Source of the DNA: Amycolatopsis sp. 195334CR
Lineage (GTDB): Bacteria; Actinomycetota; Actinomycetes; Mycobacteriales; Pseudonocardiaceae
NCBI RefSeq assembly: GCF_017309385.1
Contig: NZ_JAFJMJ010000002.1
Span: 186,001-250,000 of the forward strand
DNA length: 64,000 nt
Direction: 5' to 3'
A model generated the notes under the pieces. It searched no databases, had not been told where the DNA came from, and worked only from the letters and a program-made list of their open reading frames with translations. Below are positions 20,271 through 30,431 of the stretch, in pieces (position 1 is the first letter of the stretch; each line of letters begins with the position of its first letter). A program made the position numbers and the translations under genes.

Positions 20271-20803
20271 CAGCCCTGCACCCAGCCGTGCATGCGGGTG
20301 CTGCTGTTCGGCCCGCGCCGCTGCTCGCCCTGCTCGAACGGGGCCTTGCCCTGCAGCGCGCCCTGCACCGCCTGGGTGACGAAGGTGTTCAGCGAGACGC
20401 CCTGTGCGGACGCGGCGCGCTCGGCCTGGTTCTTCACCTGGTCGAACAGCCGCAGCGTCATCCGGCTGATCTCGCCGCTGTCGAACGGCATCTTGGGCTC
20501 GGACTTGGGCTCGCGCGGCTTCTCGGCGGCAGGCTCGCTCTCGGTCTTCTCACCGGCGCCGCTCGTGCCGGTGACCACCACGCGCACGTCCCGGCCGTCG
20601 AGCCGGACGTCGACCAGGTAGTCGGGCTGGTTGGCGGTGACCTCGGCGGCGAGGTCGGCGAGCGCGTTCATCAGCGCCAGGCGCATGGCCGGTTCGAGGG
20701 TCGCGGCGAGCACCGCGGCGGTCTGCCGGGTCTGCTCGTCGCCCGCCGAGGCCGCCGTGGCGAGGTCCTCGCGGAGGCTGGAGATGTACGTCGTCAGGTC
20801 CAT
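20270..20803 (-). CDS. ribbon-helix-helix (HicB-like) regulator
   Basis: 177 residues. The C-terminal part (about 118-150: GEISRMTLRLFDQVKNQAE, then AQGVSLNTFVTQAVQGAL) matches an Arc/HicB-type ribbon-helix-helix DNA-binding motif. The N-terminal 75 residues form a separate helical/beta region of unknown role, joined by a charged Pro/Glu/Lys linker. No HicA-like toxin is adjacent; its partner is the DUF4097 gene. The ATG start lies inside a perfect inverted repeat (20803-20833) and next to a phased hexamer array, which suggests direct autoregulation. It is divergent from thyX. Confidence 0.78.
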   Translation of the reverse strand: MDLTTYISSLREDLATAASAGDEQTRQTAAVLAATLEPAMRLALMNALADLAAEVTANQPDYLVDVRLDGRDVRVVVTGTSGAGEKTESEPAAEKPREPKSEPKMPFDSGEISRMTLRLFDQVKNQAERAASAQGVSLNTFVTQAVQGALQGKAPFEQGEQRRGPNSSTRMHGWVQG

Positions 20804-20876
20804 GACACCACAGTGATGTCATTCGTGGTGTCAGTCAAGGAAGCGGCGACATCATCCGGGACATCCCGGAGACATC
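20803..20876. promoter_or_regulatory. phased GACAYC operator array, probable RHH binding region
   Basis: TGACACCAC (20803-20811) and GTGGTGTCA (20825-20833) form a perfect 9-bp inverted repeat over the start codon. Hexamers GACACC (20804), GATGTC (20815), GGTGTC (20827), GACATC (20848), GACATC (20860) and GACATC (20871) recur at 11-12 bp, with one empty register near 20838. Short repeats on one DNA face are typical of ribbon-helix-helix operators; the binding protein is inferred from position. Confidence 0.6.
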
Positions 20877-20930
20877 TCGGGGTGCGCGTTAGGCTGCCGG
20901 GGTCGAGGGGGAAGCGCGGAGGGAGCGGCT

Positions 20931-21659
20931 TTGGCCAGGGTGCAGTTGATCGCGAAGACGGAGTTCTTCCCGCCCGACGACGTGCCGTGGTCCACCGACG
21001 CCGACGGCGGGCAGGCGCTCGCCGAATTCGCCGGCCGGGCCTGTTACCAGTCGTGGCAGAAGCCGAACCCGCGGACCGCCACCAACGCCGGGTACCTCGA
21101 CCACGTGATCGAGGTCGGGCACCTGTCGGTGCTGGAGCACGGTTCGGTCACCTTCTACCTGACCGGGATCTCGCGGTCGCTGACCCACGAACTGGTGCGC
21201 CACCGGCACTTCTCCTATTCGCAGCTGTCGCAGCGGTACGTGCCCGAGGCGTTCGTCGAGCCGGACGTGATCGCCGAAGACCCGGAGCTGCACGAGAAGT
21301 TCGTCGCCGCGACGCGGGCCAGCCTGGCCGCGCACACCGAGCTGCTGGCCGGGCTGGAAGCCAAGTTCGCCGACTCGCCGAGCGCCACGCTGCGCCGGAA
21401 GCAGGCGCGGCAGGCCGCGCGCGCGGTGCTGCCGAACGCCAGCGAGACCCAGATCGTGGTGACCGGGAACTACCGCGCGTGGCGGCACTTCGTCGGGATG
21501 CGCGCCACCGAGCACGCCGACGTGGAGATCCGCGCGCTGGCCGTGGAATGCCTGCGGGAGTTGCAGAAGGCGGCGGGCAACGTGTTCGCCGACTTCACCA
21601 TCTCGCGGCTGCCAGACGGGACCGAGATCGCCACCAGCCCGAAGGTGCTGGAAGGCTGA
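20931..21659 (+). CDS. thyX: flavin-dependent thymidylate synthase
   Basis: 242-residue homotetrameric enzyme making dTMP from dUMP with FAD, NADPH and methylene-tetrahydrofolate. The diagnostic RHR-x7-S motif is [14 protein letters not shown] near residue 87. The C-terminal FRNWRHF-type segment appears as [12 protein letters not shown]. The TTG start at 20931 follows GGAGGGA (20918-20924). The gene shares its upstream region with the divergent RHH/DUF4097 operon, so the phased operator there could influence it too. The next gene starts in its stop codon. Position before dapA matches mycobacteria (Rv2754c-Rv2753c), with three genes inserted. Confidence 0.96.
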   Translation: MARVQLIAKTEFFPPDDVPWSTDADGGQALAEFAGRACYQSWQKPNPRTATNAGYLDHVIEVGHLSVLEHGSVTFYLTGISRSLTHELVRHRHFSYSQLSQRYVPEAFVEPDVIAEDPELHEKFVAATRASLAAHTELLAGLEAKFADSPSATLRRKQARQAARAVLPNASETQIVVTGNYRAWRHFVGMRATEHADVEIRALAVECLRELQKAAGNVFADFTISRLPDGTEIATSPKVLEG

Positions 21660-22051
21660 TGCGCCGCCTCGTCATCGACGTCCAGCCGCTGGAGTACGCG
21701 GTCGCCAGGCTGGAACCGGACCAGGCCGTGCCGTCGGAACTGTTCTCGCACCCCGGGCAGGTGCTGGTCTCGGTGACCAGGACGCAGCGCGAGGTGTCGA
21801 TCATCTGCCCGGTGAAGTTCGCGCCCGCCGGCGCCCGCGTCGAAGCGGACTGGCGGCTGTTGTCGGTCCGGGGGCCGCTGGCCTTCACGCTGACCGGGAT
21901 CATCGCCGCGCTGGCGAGCGAACTGGCCGCGGCGGGGGTGGCGCTGTTCACCCTGTCGACCTTCGAAACCGACCACGTGCTGGTGAAGTCCGACGACCTG
22001 ACCAGGGCCATCAACGCCCTGCAGGCCGCGGGCCACGACGTGTCCATGTAA
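21659..22051 (+). CDS. ACT-domain protein
   Basis: 130 residues. The sequence is built as two short ACT-like halves: the C-terminal part (ALAAAGVALFTLSTFETDHVLV, then SDDLTRAINALQAAGH) is the classic ACT_7 pattern seen in small amino-acid-sensing proteins. No catalytic domain is attached. It may bind an amino acid and modulate another protein; the ligand is unknown. The ATG overlaps the thyX stop by one base (TGATG), so it is translationally coupled to thyX. Confidence 0.75.
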   Translation: MRRLVIDVQPLEYAVARLEPDQAVPSELFSHPGQVLVSVTRTQREVSIICPVKFAPAGARVEADWRLLSVRGPLAFTLTGIIAALASELAAAGVALFTLSTFETDHVLVKSDDLTRAINALQAAGHDVSM

Positions 22052-22118
22052 CGCTCCGCCACGGCGCCTGCCGCCGCGCGGCCCGCTTCCGGCCCCGGCA
22101 ACGTCCCGCCGAGGTGGC

Positions 22119-22165
22119 GTGAATGTGGCTTTCACTGCCGAATTCGCTGTGAAAGCCACATTCAC
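22119..22165. repeat. 17-bp inverted repeat GTGAATGTGGCTTTCAC, terminator-like
   Basis: Perfect arms at 22119-22135 and 22149-22165, with a 13-nt loop containing TGCCGAATTCGCT. It lies 68 nt after the ACT-protein stop and can act as its terminator. The arm GTGAAAGCCACATTCAC recurs in direct orientation at 35138-35154 and, with one change, at 35108-35124, so it belongs to a dispersed repeat family. Confidence 0.7.
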
Positions 22166-22238
22166 TGCGTCCGGCCCGCGCTCCGCCAACGGGATTGACA
22201 TCACACCTGTCCCCGTTACGGCGGTATGTACACCGATG

Positions 22239-22252
22239 TTCGGCGTGCCTAA
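22239..22252. promoter_or_regulatory. putative MntR/DtxR-type metal box upstream of mntH
   Basis: TTCGGCGTGCCTAA is a 6-2-6 dyad with one mismatch (TTAGGC/GCCGAA on the other strand). It lies 36 nt before the Nramp start codon. The TTAGGC-type half-site resembles those bound by DtxR/MntR regulators, and Nramp genes are common targets. Not demonstrated. Confidence 0.45.
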
Positions 22253-22288
22253 AATTCAAGTTGCACCGCTTGAAACCGGAGGTTTGCC

Positions 22289-23536
22289 ATGGCGTTGACC
22301 GATGCCGCCCCGTCGAGCCGGGAGCGCCTGAAGCGGGTGCGGGCCGGGTCGATGCTGCTCGGCCCGGCCTTCGTCGCCGCGATCGCCTACGTCGACCCCG
22401 GCAACGTGGCCTCCAACATCAGCGCCGGCGCCCAGTTCGGCTACCTCCTGGTCTGGGTGATCGTGGCGGCCAATCTGATGGCCTGCCTGGTCCAGTTCCT
22501 CTCCGCCAAGCTCGGCCTGGTCACCGGCCTCTCCCTGCCCGAAGCCGTCCGCGAGCGCACCTCGCGCCCGACCCGGCTCGCCTACTGGGCCCAGGCCGAA
22601 CTCGTCGCCATCGCCACCGACCTGGCCGAGGTGGTCGGCGGCGCGATCGCCCTCTACCTGCTGTTCGACCTCCCGCTGCTGCTCGGCGGCGTGATCACCG
22701 GCGTGGTGTCCATGGCCCTGCTCCTGGTGCAGGACAAACGCGGCCAGCGCCCGTTCGAGCGGGTGATCACCGGCCTGCTCGCGGTGATCGCGGTCGGCTT
22801 CCTGACCAGCGTCGTGGTCCAGCCGCCGTCGGTGTCCGGCACGCTCGGCGGCCTGGTCCCGCGGTTCGACGGTGCCGAGAGCGTGCTGATCGCCGCCGCC
22901 ATGCTCGGCGCCACCGTGATGCCCCACGCGGTGTACCTGCACTCCGGCCTCGCCCGCGACCGGCACGGCCGGGTCGAGGGGGAGCGCCGCACCAAACTGC
23001 TCAAGGCGACCAAGTTCGACGTCGGGCTGGCGATGCTGCTGGCGGGCGCGGTGAACCTGTCGATGGTCCTGCTCGCGGCCACCACGCTGCGCGGCCGCGA
23101 AGGCGTCGACTCCATCGAGGGCGCGCACGCGGCGGTCGGGGACGTGCTCGGACCGGGCATCGCGCTGCTGTTCGCGATCGGCCTGCTCGCCTCCGGCCTG
23201 GCGTCCACTTCGGTCGGTGCCTACGCCGGCGCGATGATCATGCAGGGCCTGCTGCGCAAGCGGATCCCGCTGCTGCTGCGCCGCCTGGTCACCCTCGCCC
23301 CGGCGATCGTGGTGCTCGCGATCGGCGTCGACCCGAGCCGCGCGCTGGTGGTCTCGCAGGTGGTGCTGTCCTTCGGCATCCCGTTCGCACTGGTCCCGCT
23401 GGTCCGGCTGACCAGCGACCGCGAGCTGATGGGCGCCGACGCCAACCACCGCGCCACCACCGCGGTGGCCTGGCTGGTGGCCGCGGTGATCATCACGCTG
23501 AACGTGGCACTGCTGTACCTGACCTTCGCCGGCTGA
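22289..23536 (+). CDS. mntH: Nramp-family divalent metal (Mn2+) transporter
   Basis: 415 residues with eleven predicted membrane helices. The metal-binding motif of helix 1 is DPGN (AYVDPGNVASNIS, near residue 35) and that of helix 6 is MPHAVYLHS (near residue 211), both intact. The family imports Mn2+ or Fe2+ with protons. The ATG follows CCGGAGG. It is preceded by a terminator-like palindrome and by a candidate metal-responsive operator, so it is likely induced by manganese or iron shortage. Confidence 0.93.
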   Translation: MALTDAAPSSRERLKRVRAGSMLLGPAFVAAIAYVDPGNVASNISAGAQFGYLLVWVIVAANLMACLVQFLSAKLGLVTGLSLPEAVRERTSRPTRLAYWAQAELVAIATDLAEVVGGAIALYLLFDLPLLLGGVITGVVSMALLLVQDKRGQRPFERVITGLLAVIAVGFLTSVVVQPPSVSGTLGGLVPRFDGAESVLIAAAMLGATVMPHAVYLHSGLARDRHGRVEGERRTKLLKATKFDVGLAMLLAGAVNLSMVLLAATTLRGREGVDSIEGAHAAVGDVLGPGIALLFAIGLLASGLASTSVGAYAGAMIMQGLLRKRIPLLLRRLVTLAPAIVVLAIGVDPSRALVVSQVVLSFGIPFALVPLVRLTSDRELMGADANHRATTAVAWLVAAVIITLNVALLYLTFAG

Positions 23537-23627
23537 ACACCGTTATTCCCCGGCTCCGCCAGGAACCGCACGGCGCCCCACGCGGTCGGACTACCATCCT
23601 GGCCAAACCGAGGGAGGCGCGCCGATC

Positions 23628-25148
23628 GTGACCGAGGAAACGACCCAGCGGGCCCAGGCGCCCGCGCCCGGGCCCCGTGTGATCGCCGACAGGTACGTCC
23701 TGCTCGGCGAACTCGGCCGAGGCGGCATGGGCGTGGTCTTCCGCGCCGAGGACCGGGTGATCGGCAGGCACGTCGCGATCAAGGAACTGCGCCTGCCCGA
23801 CGGTGCCGACGACGCGGGCGTGTTCTCCGAGCGCGTGCTGCGCGAGGTCCGCACCGGCGGCAGGCTCAACGACCCCGCCGTGGTCACCGTGTTCGACGTG
23901 GTCGCCGAAGCGGGCACCACCTACATCGTGATGGAACTGGTCGAGGCGCCCACCCTGTCGGACCTGGTGCGCGAGCGGGGCGCGCTGCCCGCCCCGCAGG
24001 TGGCCAGCATCGGCCTGCAGGTGCTGTCCGCGCTGCAGGCCGCGCACGAGGCGGGCATCGTGCACCGCGACGTCAAGCCCGGCAACATCATGGTCGCGCC
24101 CAACGGCCGGGTGAAGCTGACCGACTTCGGCATCGCGCAGGCGGTGGACGACCCGCGGCTGACCACCAGCGGCATGATCGTCGGCAGCCCGGCGTTCATG
24201 GCGCCGGAACGCGTTTCCGGGCACGAGGCCGGGCCCGCCTCGGACCTCTGGTCGCTCGGCGTGACGCTGTTCTTCGCCGCCGAGGGCGTTCTCGCCTTCG
24301 AGCGCACCAGCACCGCCGCCACGCTGCACGCGATCATGAACGAGGTCCCGTACCTGACCCGCACCCAGGGCCCGCTCGCCTCGGTGGTGATGGGCTTCCT
24401 GGTCGCCGCGCCGGAGGGCAGGCTGACCGCGCACCAGGCACACGGGCTGCTGCAGATGGCCGCCGCGGGCACCGGCCAGCACACCCCGACGTCCGTCTAC
24501 AACGGACCGCCGCCGACCATGGCCGGCCCCGCGCCGACGCAGTACGCCCGGCCGCAACAGCCGCCCGCCCCGCCCGCGAAGGGCAGACGCTCGCTGGTGG
24601 TCACCGGGGCGGTGCTGGCCGCCATCCTGCTGCTGGCCGGTGGTTTCTTCGCCGGGAACTGGTGGGGGACACCGAGCACGGACTCGGCGATGCAACCCGG
24701 GCTGACCTACGGCCAGCAGGGCGACATCCAGCAGTTCGACCCGCCGTCGGGTTCGCAGCGCTGCTACAACGTGCCACTGGAGCCGGGCCGCTCGATCTCG
24801 TCGAGCAACAAGGTCGAGTGCGACAAGGAGCACGACTTCGAGGTGTTCGCCTGGCCCGGCACGCTCGGCGGCGACAGCAGCGTCAGCGACAAGGCGCCGC
24901 TGGCCCAGTACCCCGGCCTCGACCGGTTGCGCGTGGCGCTGGAGGGCCACTGCGCGCTGAAGTTCAACTCGAACGCGGTGGACCCGAAGCAGCGGCCCAA
25001 CCTGCAGTACCGGGTGCTGCTGCCGACCCAGCAGGCGTGGGACGCGCCGGAGGACGACTACAACAACGTGGTCCGCCACGGCTACTGCGTGCTGAGCAAG
25101 ACCGGCGGCGGGCAGCTGGACAGCCCGGCACTGGTGGAGGTCCGGTAG
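23628..25148 (+). CDS. membrane Ser/Thr protein kinase (PknB type)
   Basis: 506 residues. The kinase domain spans about 22-290: glycine loop GELGRGGMG, catalytic lysine K52 (VAIKEL), HRDVKPGN (146-153) with catalytic Asp148, DFG at 166-168 and a PE motif in MAPERVSG. A Pro/Gln-rich linker leads to one membrane helix at about 322-345. The extracellular domain (about 350-506) contains four cysteines (CYNV, VECD, HCAL, YCVL) and no PASTA repeats. Such kinases sense envelope signals in actinomycetes; the ligand is unknown. The GTG start follows GGGAGG. It is monocistronic. Confidence 0.92.
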   Translation: MTEETTQRAQAPAPGPRVIADRYVLLGELGRGGMGVVFRAEDRVIGRHVAIKELRLPDGADDAGVFSERVLREVRTGGRLNDPAVVTVFDVVAEAGTTYIVMELVEAPTLSDLVRERGALPAPQVASIGLQVLSALQAAHEAGIVHRDVKPGNIMVAPNGRVKLTDFGIAQAVDDPRLTTSGMIVGSPAFMAPERVSGHEAGPASDLWSLGVTLFFAAEGVLAFERTSTAATLHAIMNEVPYLTRTQGPLASVVMGFLVAAPEGRLTAHQAHGLLQMAAAGTGQHTPTSVYNGPPPTMAGPAPTQYARPQQPPAPPAKGRRSLVVTGAVLAAILLLAGGFFAGNWWGTPSTDSAMQPGLTYGQQGDIQQFDPPSGSQRCYNVPLEPGRSISSSNKVECDKEHDFEVFAWPGTLGGDSSVSDKAPLAQYPGLDRLRVALEGHCALKFNSNAVDPKQRPNLQYRVLLPTQQAWDAPEDDYNNVVRHGYCVLSKTGGGQLDSPALVEVR

Positions 25149-25161
25149 GCGGAGGAGTTCC

Positions 25162-25206
25162 GGTCACCGAGCCCGTCCGCCGGGGATTCTGCACCGACCG
25201 GTGACC
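25162..25206. terminator. weak hairpin after the Ser/Thr kinase gene
   Basis: GGTCACCG (25162-25169) pairs with CGGTGACC (25199-25206) over 8 bp with a 29-nt loop. It begins 14 nt after the kinase stop. The long loop makes terminator function uncertain. Confidence 0.3.
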
Positions 25207-25259
25207 AGGTGCGTTGATCATGTGATATTGCGAGGTCGACGCCGGGTTACCGGCGGTGA

Positions 25260-27985
<2,726 letters not shown>

Positions 27986-28048
27986 CGCGTCGCCGCCTCT
28001 TGCGTGCCCGCTTAATCTGGACGGGGACTCCCGGCCAGGAGGCGGCGC

Positions 28049-29701
28049 ATGGGGCGACATTCCGCGGTTCCGGTCCGAAGACTACGGCGGTTGCCGGTCC
28101 TGCTGACGGCCGCCGTGCTCGTGGTGGCCGGGATCTCCTGGGGTGCCGTGGTTTTCGTGCGCGCCCGCACCGGCTGCGCCGAACCGGTGAAGCTGCGCGT
28201 GGTCGCCTCCGAGGAGACAGCGCCCGCGCTCGCCCGCCTCGCGAGCGCGCTGCCGCCGGGCACCGGTCCGGGCTGCGGCACGGTCGAGGTGCAGAGCCGG
28301 AGTTCGCTGCGCACGGTGGAGGACCTCGCGTTGCCCCAGACCAGCGCCCCGCACGTCTGGGTGCCGGAGTCGACGCTGATGCTGCGGCGCGCCAGGGAGG
28401 CCGGGGCCACCGACATCCCGGCTTCGGGCCGTTCGATCGCGAGTTCACCGGTGGTGCTCGCACTCGACGAGCGGGCCGCGAGCACGCTCGGCTGGCCGGG
28501 CAGGACGCTCACCTGGTCCGACGTGCTCGGCCCGGCCGACAGCGGGCTGCGTGTCGGCATCCCCGATCCGGCACGTGATCCGGTCGGGGTGTCGGCGTTG
28601 TTCGCCGCGCGCGACACGGTCAAGGGCAAGCCGGACCCGGGGGCGGCGTTCGCCGAGTTGCTGCGCCGGTTGTCGCCGAACATGGTCGCGGGCGCGCCAG
28701 AACTGTTCAGCAGGCTGCCGTCGGCGGATGTGCGGGAGACCCTGACCGCGTTCCCCACCACCGAGAACTCCTTGCTGCGCCACAACGTCGAGCAGGGCGG
28801 GCGCGGACTGGTCGCGGTGTACGCACCGCTGGCGCCCGCGCTGGACCACCCGTTCGTCGTGCTGCCCGCCGCCGGTGCGGCCGAACGCGCCGCGGCGGAC
28901 CGGTTCCTGCGTGCCGTCGAAGCCCCCGAGGGCGTGCAAGTACTGGCGGACGCGGGTTTCCGGGCCCCCGGCGGGCAGGCGCTGCGCGACCGGACGCAGG
29001 ACGGGCGGGTGGTCTCACGGGACATGCAGCCCGCGATGATGCCGCCCGCCGACGAGGTCGACCTGATCCTGAACCAGTGGGCCGGGATCAACCTGAGCTC
29101 CCGGTTGCAGGTGCTGATCGACGTCTCGGGTTCGATGAACGCGGTGGAGCCGGTCAGCGGCCGCACGCGCATGGAGCTGACGCGGGAGGCGGCGCAGCGC
29201 GCGCTGCGGTTGTTCCGGCCGACCAGCGACCTCCGGATCCTGACCTTCTCCACGAAACTGGACGGGGACAAGGACTACCGCGAGGTGCTGCCGATGGCGC
29301 CGGTGAGCGAGCACCTGGCGGGCGGCGCGGAGGCGGTGCTCGGCGCGATCCAGGCGACGCAGGGGCAGACCGGGTTGTACGACAGCGTGCTCGACGCGTA
29401 CCGGACGGCGCGCGCGGAATGGGAACCGGGACGGCTGAACCTCGTCGTGGTGATGACCGACGGGCGCAACGAGGATTCCCACAGCATCACCCGCGCGGAA
29501 CTGCTCACCCAATTGGGTGGCTTGGTCGACCCGAAACGCCCGATCCAGCTGATCGGCATCGGCGTCGGCCCGGAGATCGACGTGACCGAACTGCAGGAAA
29601 TCACCGCGGCGACCGGTGGTCAGGCGTTCACCACCCCGGATCCGGGGCAGATCAACGAGGTTTTCTACGCGGCGCTGAGCAAGCTCTCGTGCTGTAACTG
29701 A
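28049..29701 (+). CDS. secreted/anchored substrate-binding and von Willebrand A domain protein
   Basis: 550 residues. A basic N-terminus and one hydrophobic helix (about 14-36) look like an uncleaved signal anchor. Residues about 45-330 resemble a periplasmic-binding-protein fold. The von Willebrand factor A domain occupies about 350-545, with the MIDAS motif DVSGSM near residue 357 and the downstream TDGRNED loop. A closing Cys-Cys pair (LSCCN) ends the protein. VWA domains bind partners through a divalent metal. Role unknown. The ATG at 28049 follows AGGAGG. The gene is monocistronic and followed by an inverted repeat at 29736. Confidence 0.82.
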   Translation: MGRHSAVPVRRLRRLPVLLTAAVLVVAGISWGAVVFVRARTGCAEPVKLRVVASEETAPALARLASALPPGTGPGCGTVEVQSRSSLRTVEDLALPQTSAPHVWVPESTLMLRRAREAGATDIPASGRSIASSPVVLALDERAASTLGWPGRTLTWSDVLGPADSGLRVGIPDPARDPVGVSALFAARDTVKGKPDPGAAFAELLRRLSPNMVAGAPELFSRLPSADVRETLTAFPTTENSLLRHNVEQGGRGLVAVYAPLAPALDHPFVVLPAAGAAERAAADRFLRAVEAPEGVQVLADAGFRAPGGQALRDRTQDGRVVSRDMQPAMMPPADEVDLILNQWAGINLSSRLQVLIDVSGSMNAVEPVSGRTRMELTREAAQRALRLFRPTSDLRILTFSTKLDGDKDYREVLPMAPVSEHLAGGAEAVLGAIQATQGQTGLYDSVLDAYRTARAEWEPGRLNLVVVMTDGRNEDSHSITRAELLTQLGGLVDPKRPIQLIGIGVGPEIDVTELQEITAATGGQAFTTPDPGQINEVFYAALSKLSCCN

Positions 29702-29735
29702 CCCGGTGTGCACGCGGTGGCCACCCTCTGCGAAT

Positions 29736-29797
29736 CTAGGCGCTGTCCGGTAAGTCACGCTCGCGGTCTCCGCGCGGACTCACCGGACAGCGCCTAG
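29736..29797. repeat. 62-bp inverted-repeat element with CTAGGCGCTGTCCGG ends
   Basis: Arms 29736-29756 and 29777-29797 match over 21 bp with one mismatch; the outer 15 bp are perfect. The same 15-bp end sequence bounds the 167-bp element at 39747. It lies 34 nt after the VWA stop and may also act as a terminator, but the shared ends suggest a mobile-element remnant. Confidence 0.65.
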
Positions 29798-29837
29798 GCG
29801 CACCACCCGATTCTTCCGTTTCCACGAGGAGCTTCGC

Positions 29838-30431
29838 ATGTTCCGCTTCCCCCGACGGCAGGTCCTGGCCGTCGCCGGTGTGACCACGGCGCTGGTGCTC
29901 GCCGGTTGTTCCGGAGAGGATGCCGCGCCAGAGCCGACCCCGCAGGCACCGCCCGCGGCGGCGGCAGGCCCGCAGGTGTCCGGGGAGTTCAACGACGCGG
30001 ACGTCGCCTTCGCCACCGAGATGATCCCGCACCACCAGCAGGCCGTGGACATGGCGGCGCTGGCGGTGGAGAAGTCGGGCAACGAGAAGGTCAAGGCGCT
30101 GGCGCTGAAGATCCGGGACGCGCAGGACGCGGAGATGGCGCAGCTGTCCGGCATGCTCGAGGTGTGGGGGCAGCAGCCGCCGGAGGACCCGGGCCTGGAC
30201 CACGGCGGCCACTCGGGCATGGTCACCGACGCCGACATGATGGCCCTGGAATCGGCCAGTGGCCCCGAATTCGACACCAAGTTCATCGAGCTGATGACCC
30301 GGCACCACGAGGGCGCGGTGAAGGTCGCCGACACCGAGAAGGCGAACGGGAAGAATCCGCAGGCGAAAGAACTCGCCGGCAAGATCAGCCAGGACCAGCA
30401 GGCCGAACTGGGTGAGCTGAAGGCGTTCTAG
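29838..30431 (+). CDS. DUF305-family lipoprotein
   Basis: 197 residues. Residues 1-25 are a lipoprotein signal with lipobox LAGC, and a Pro/Ala-rich spacer follows. The mature part is two ferritin-like DUF305 helical hairpins, each with a conserved pair of histidines: MIPHHQQAVDMA near residue 64 and MTRHHEGAVKVA near residue 154. A HGGHSGM segment lies between. DUF305 proteins are linked to metal, often copper, handling outside the cell. The ATG at 29838 follows GAGGAG. The stop overlaps the stop of the convergent transporter gene. Confidence 0.87.
   Translation: MFRFPRRQVLAVAGVTTALVLAGCSGEDAAPEPTPQAPPAAAAGPQVSGEFNDADVAFATEMIPHHQQAVDMAALAVEKSGNEKVKALALKIRDAQDAEMAQLSGMLEVWGQQPPEDPGLDHGGHSGMVTDADMMALESASGPEFDTKFIELMTRHHEGAVKVADTEKANGKNPQAKELAGKISQDQQAELGELKAF

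Noticed and set aside
20270..20803. A hicBA toxin-antitoxin pair
   Set aside because: Only a HicB-like RHH segment is present; neither neighbour resembles HicA or another small RNase toxin.
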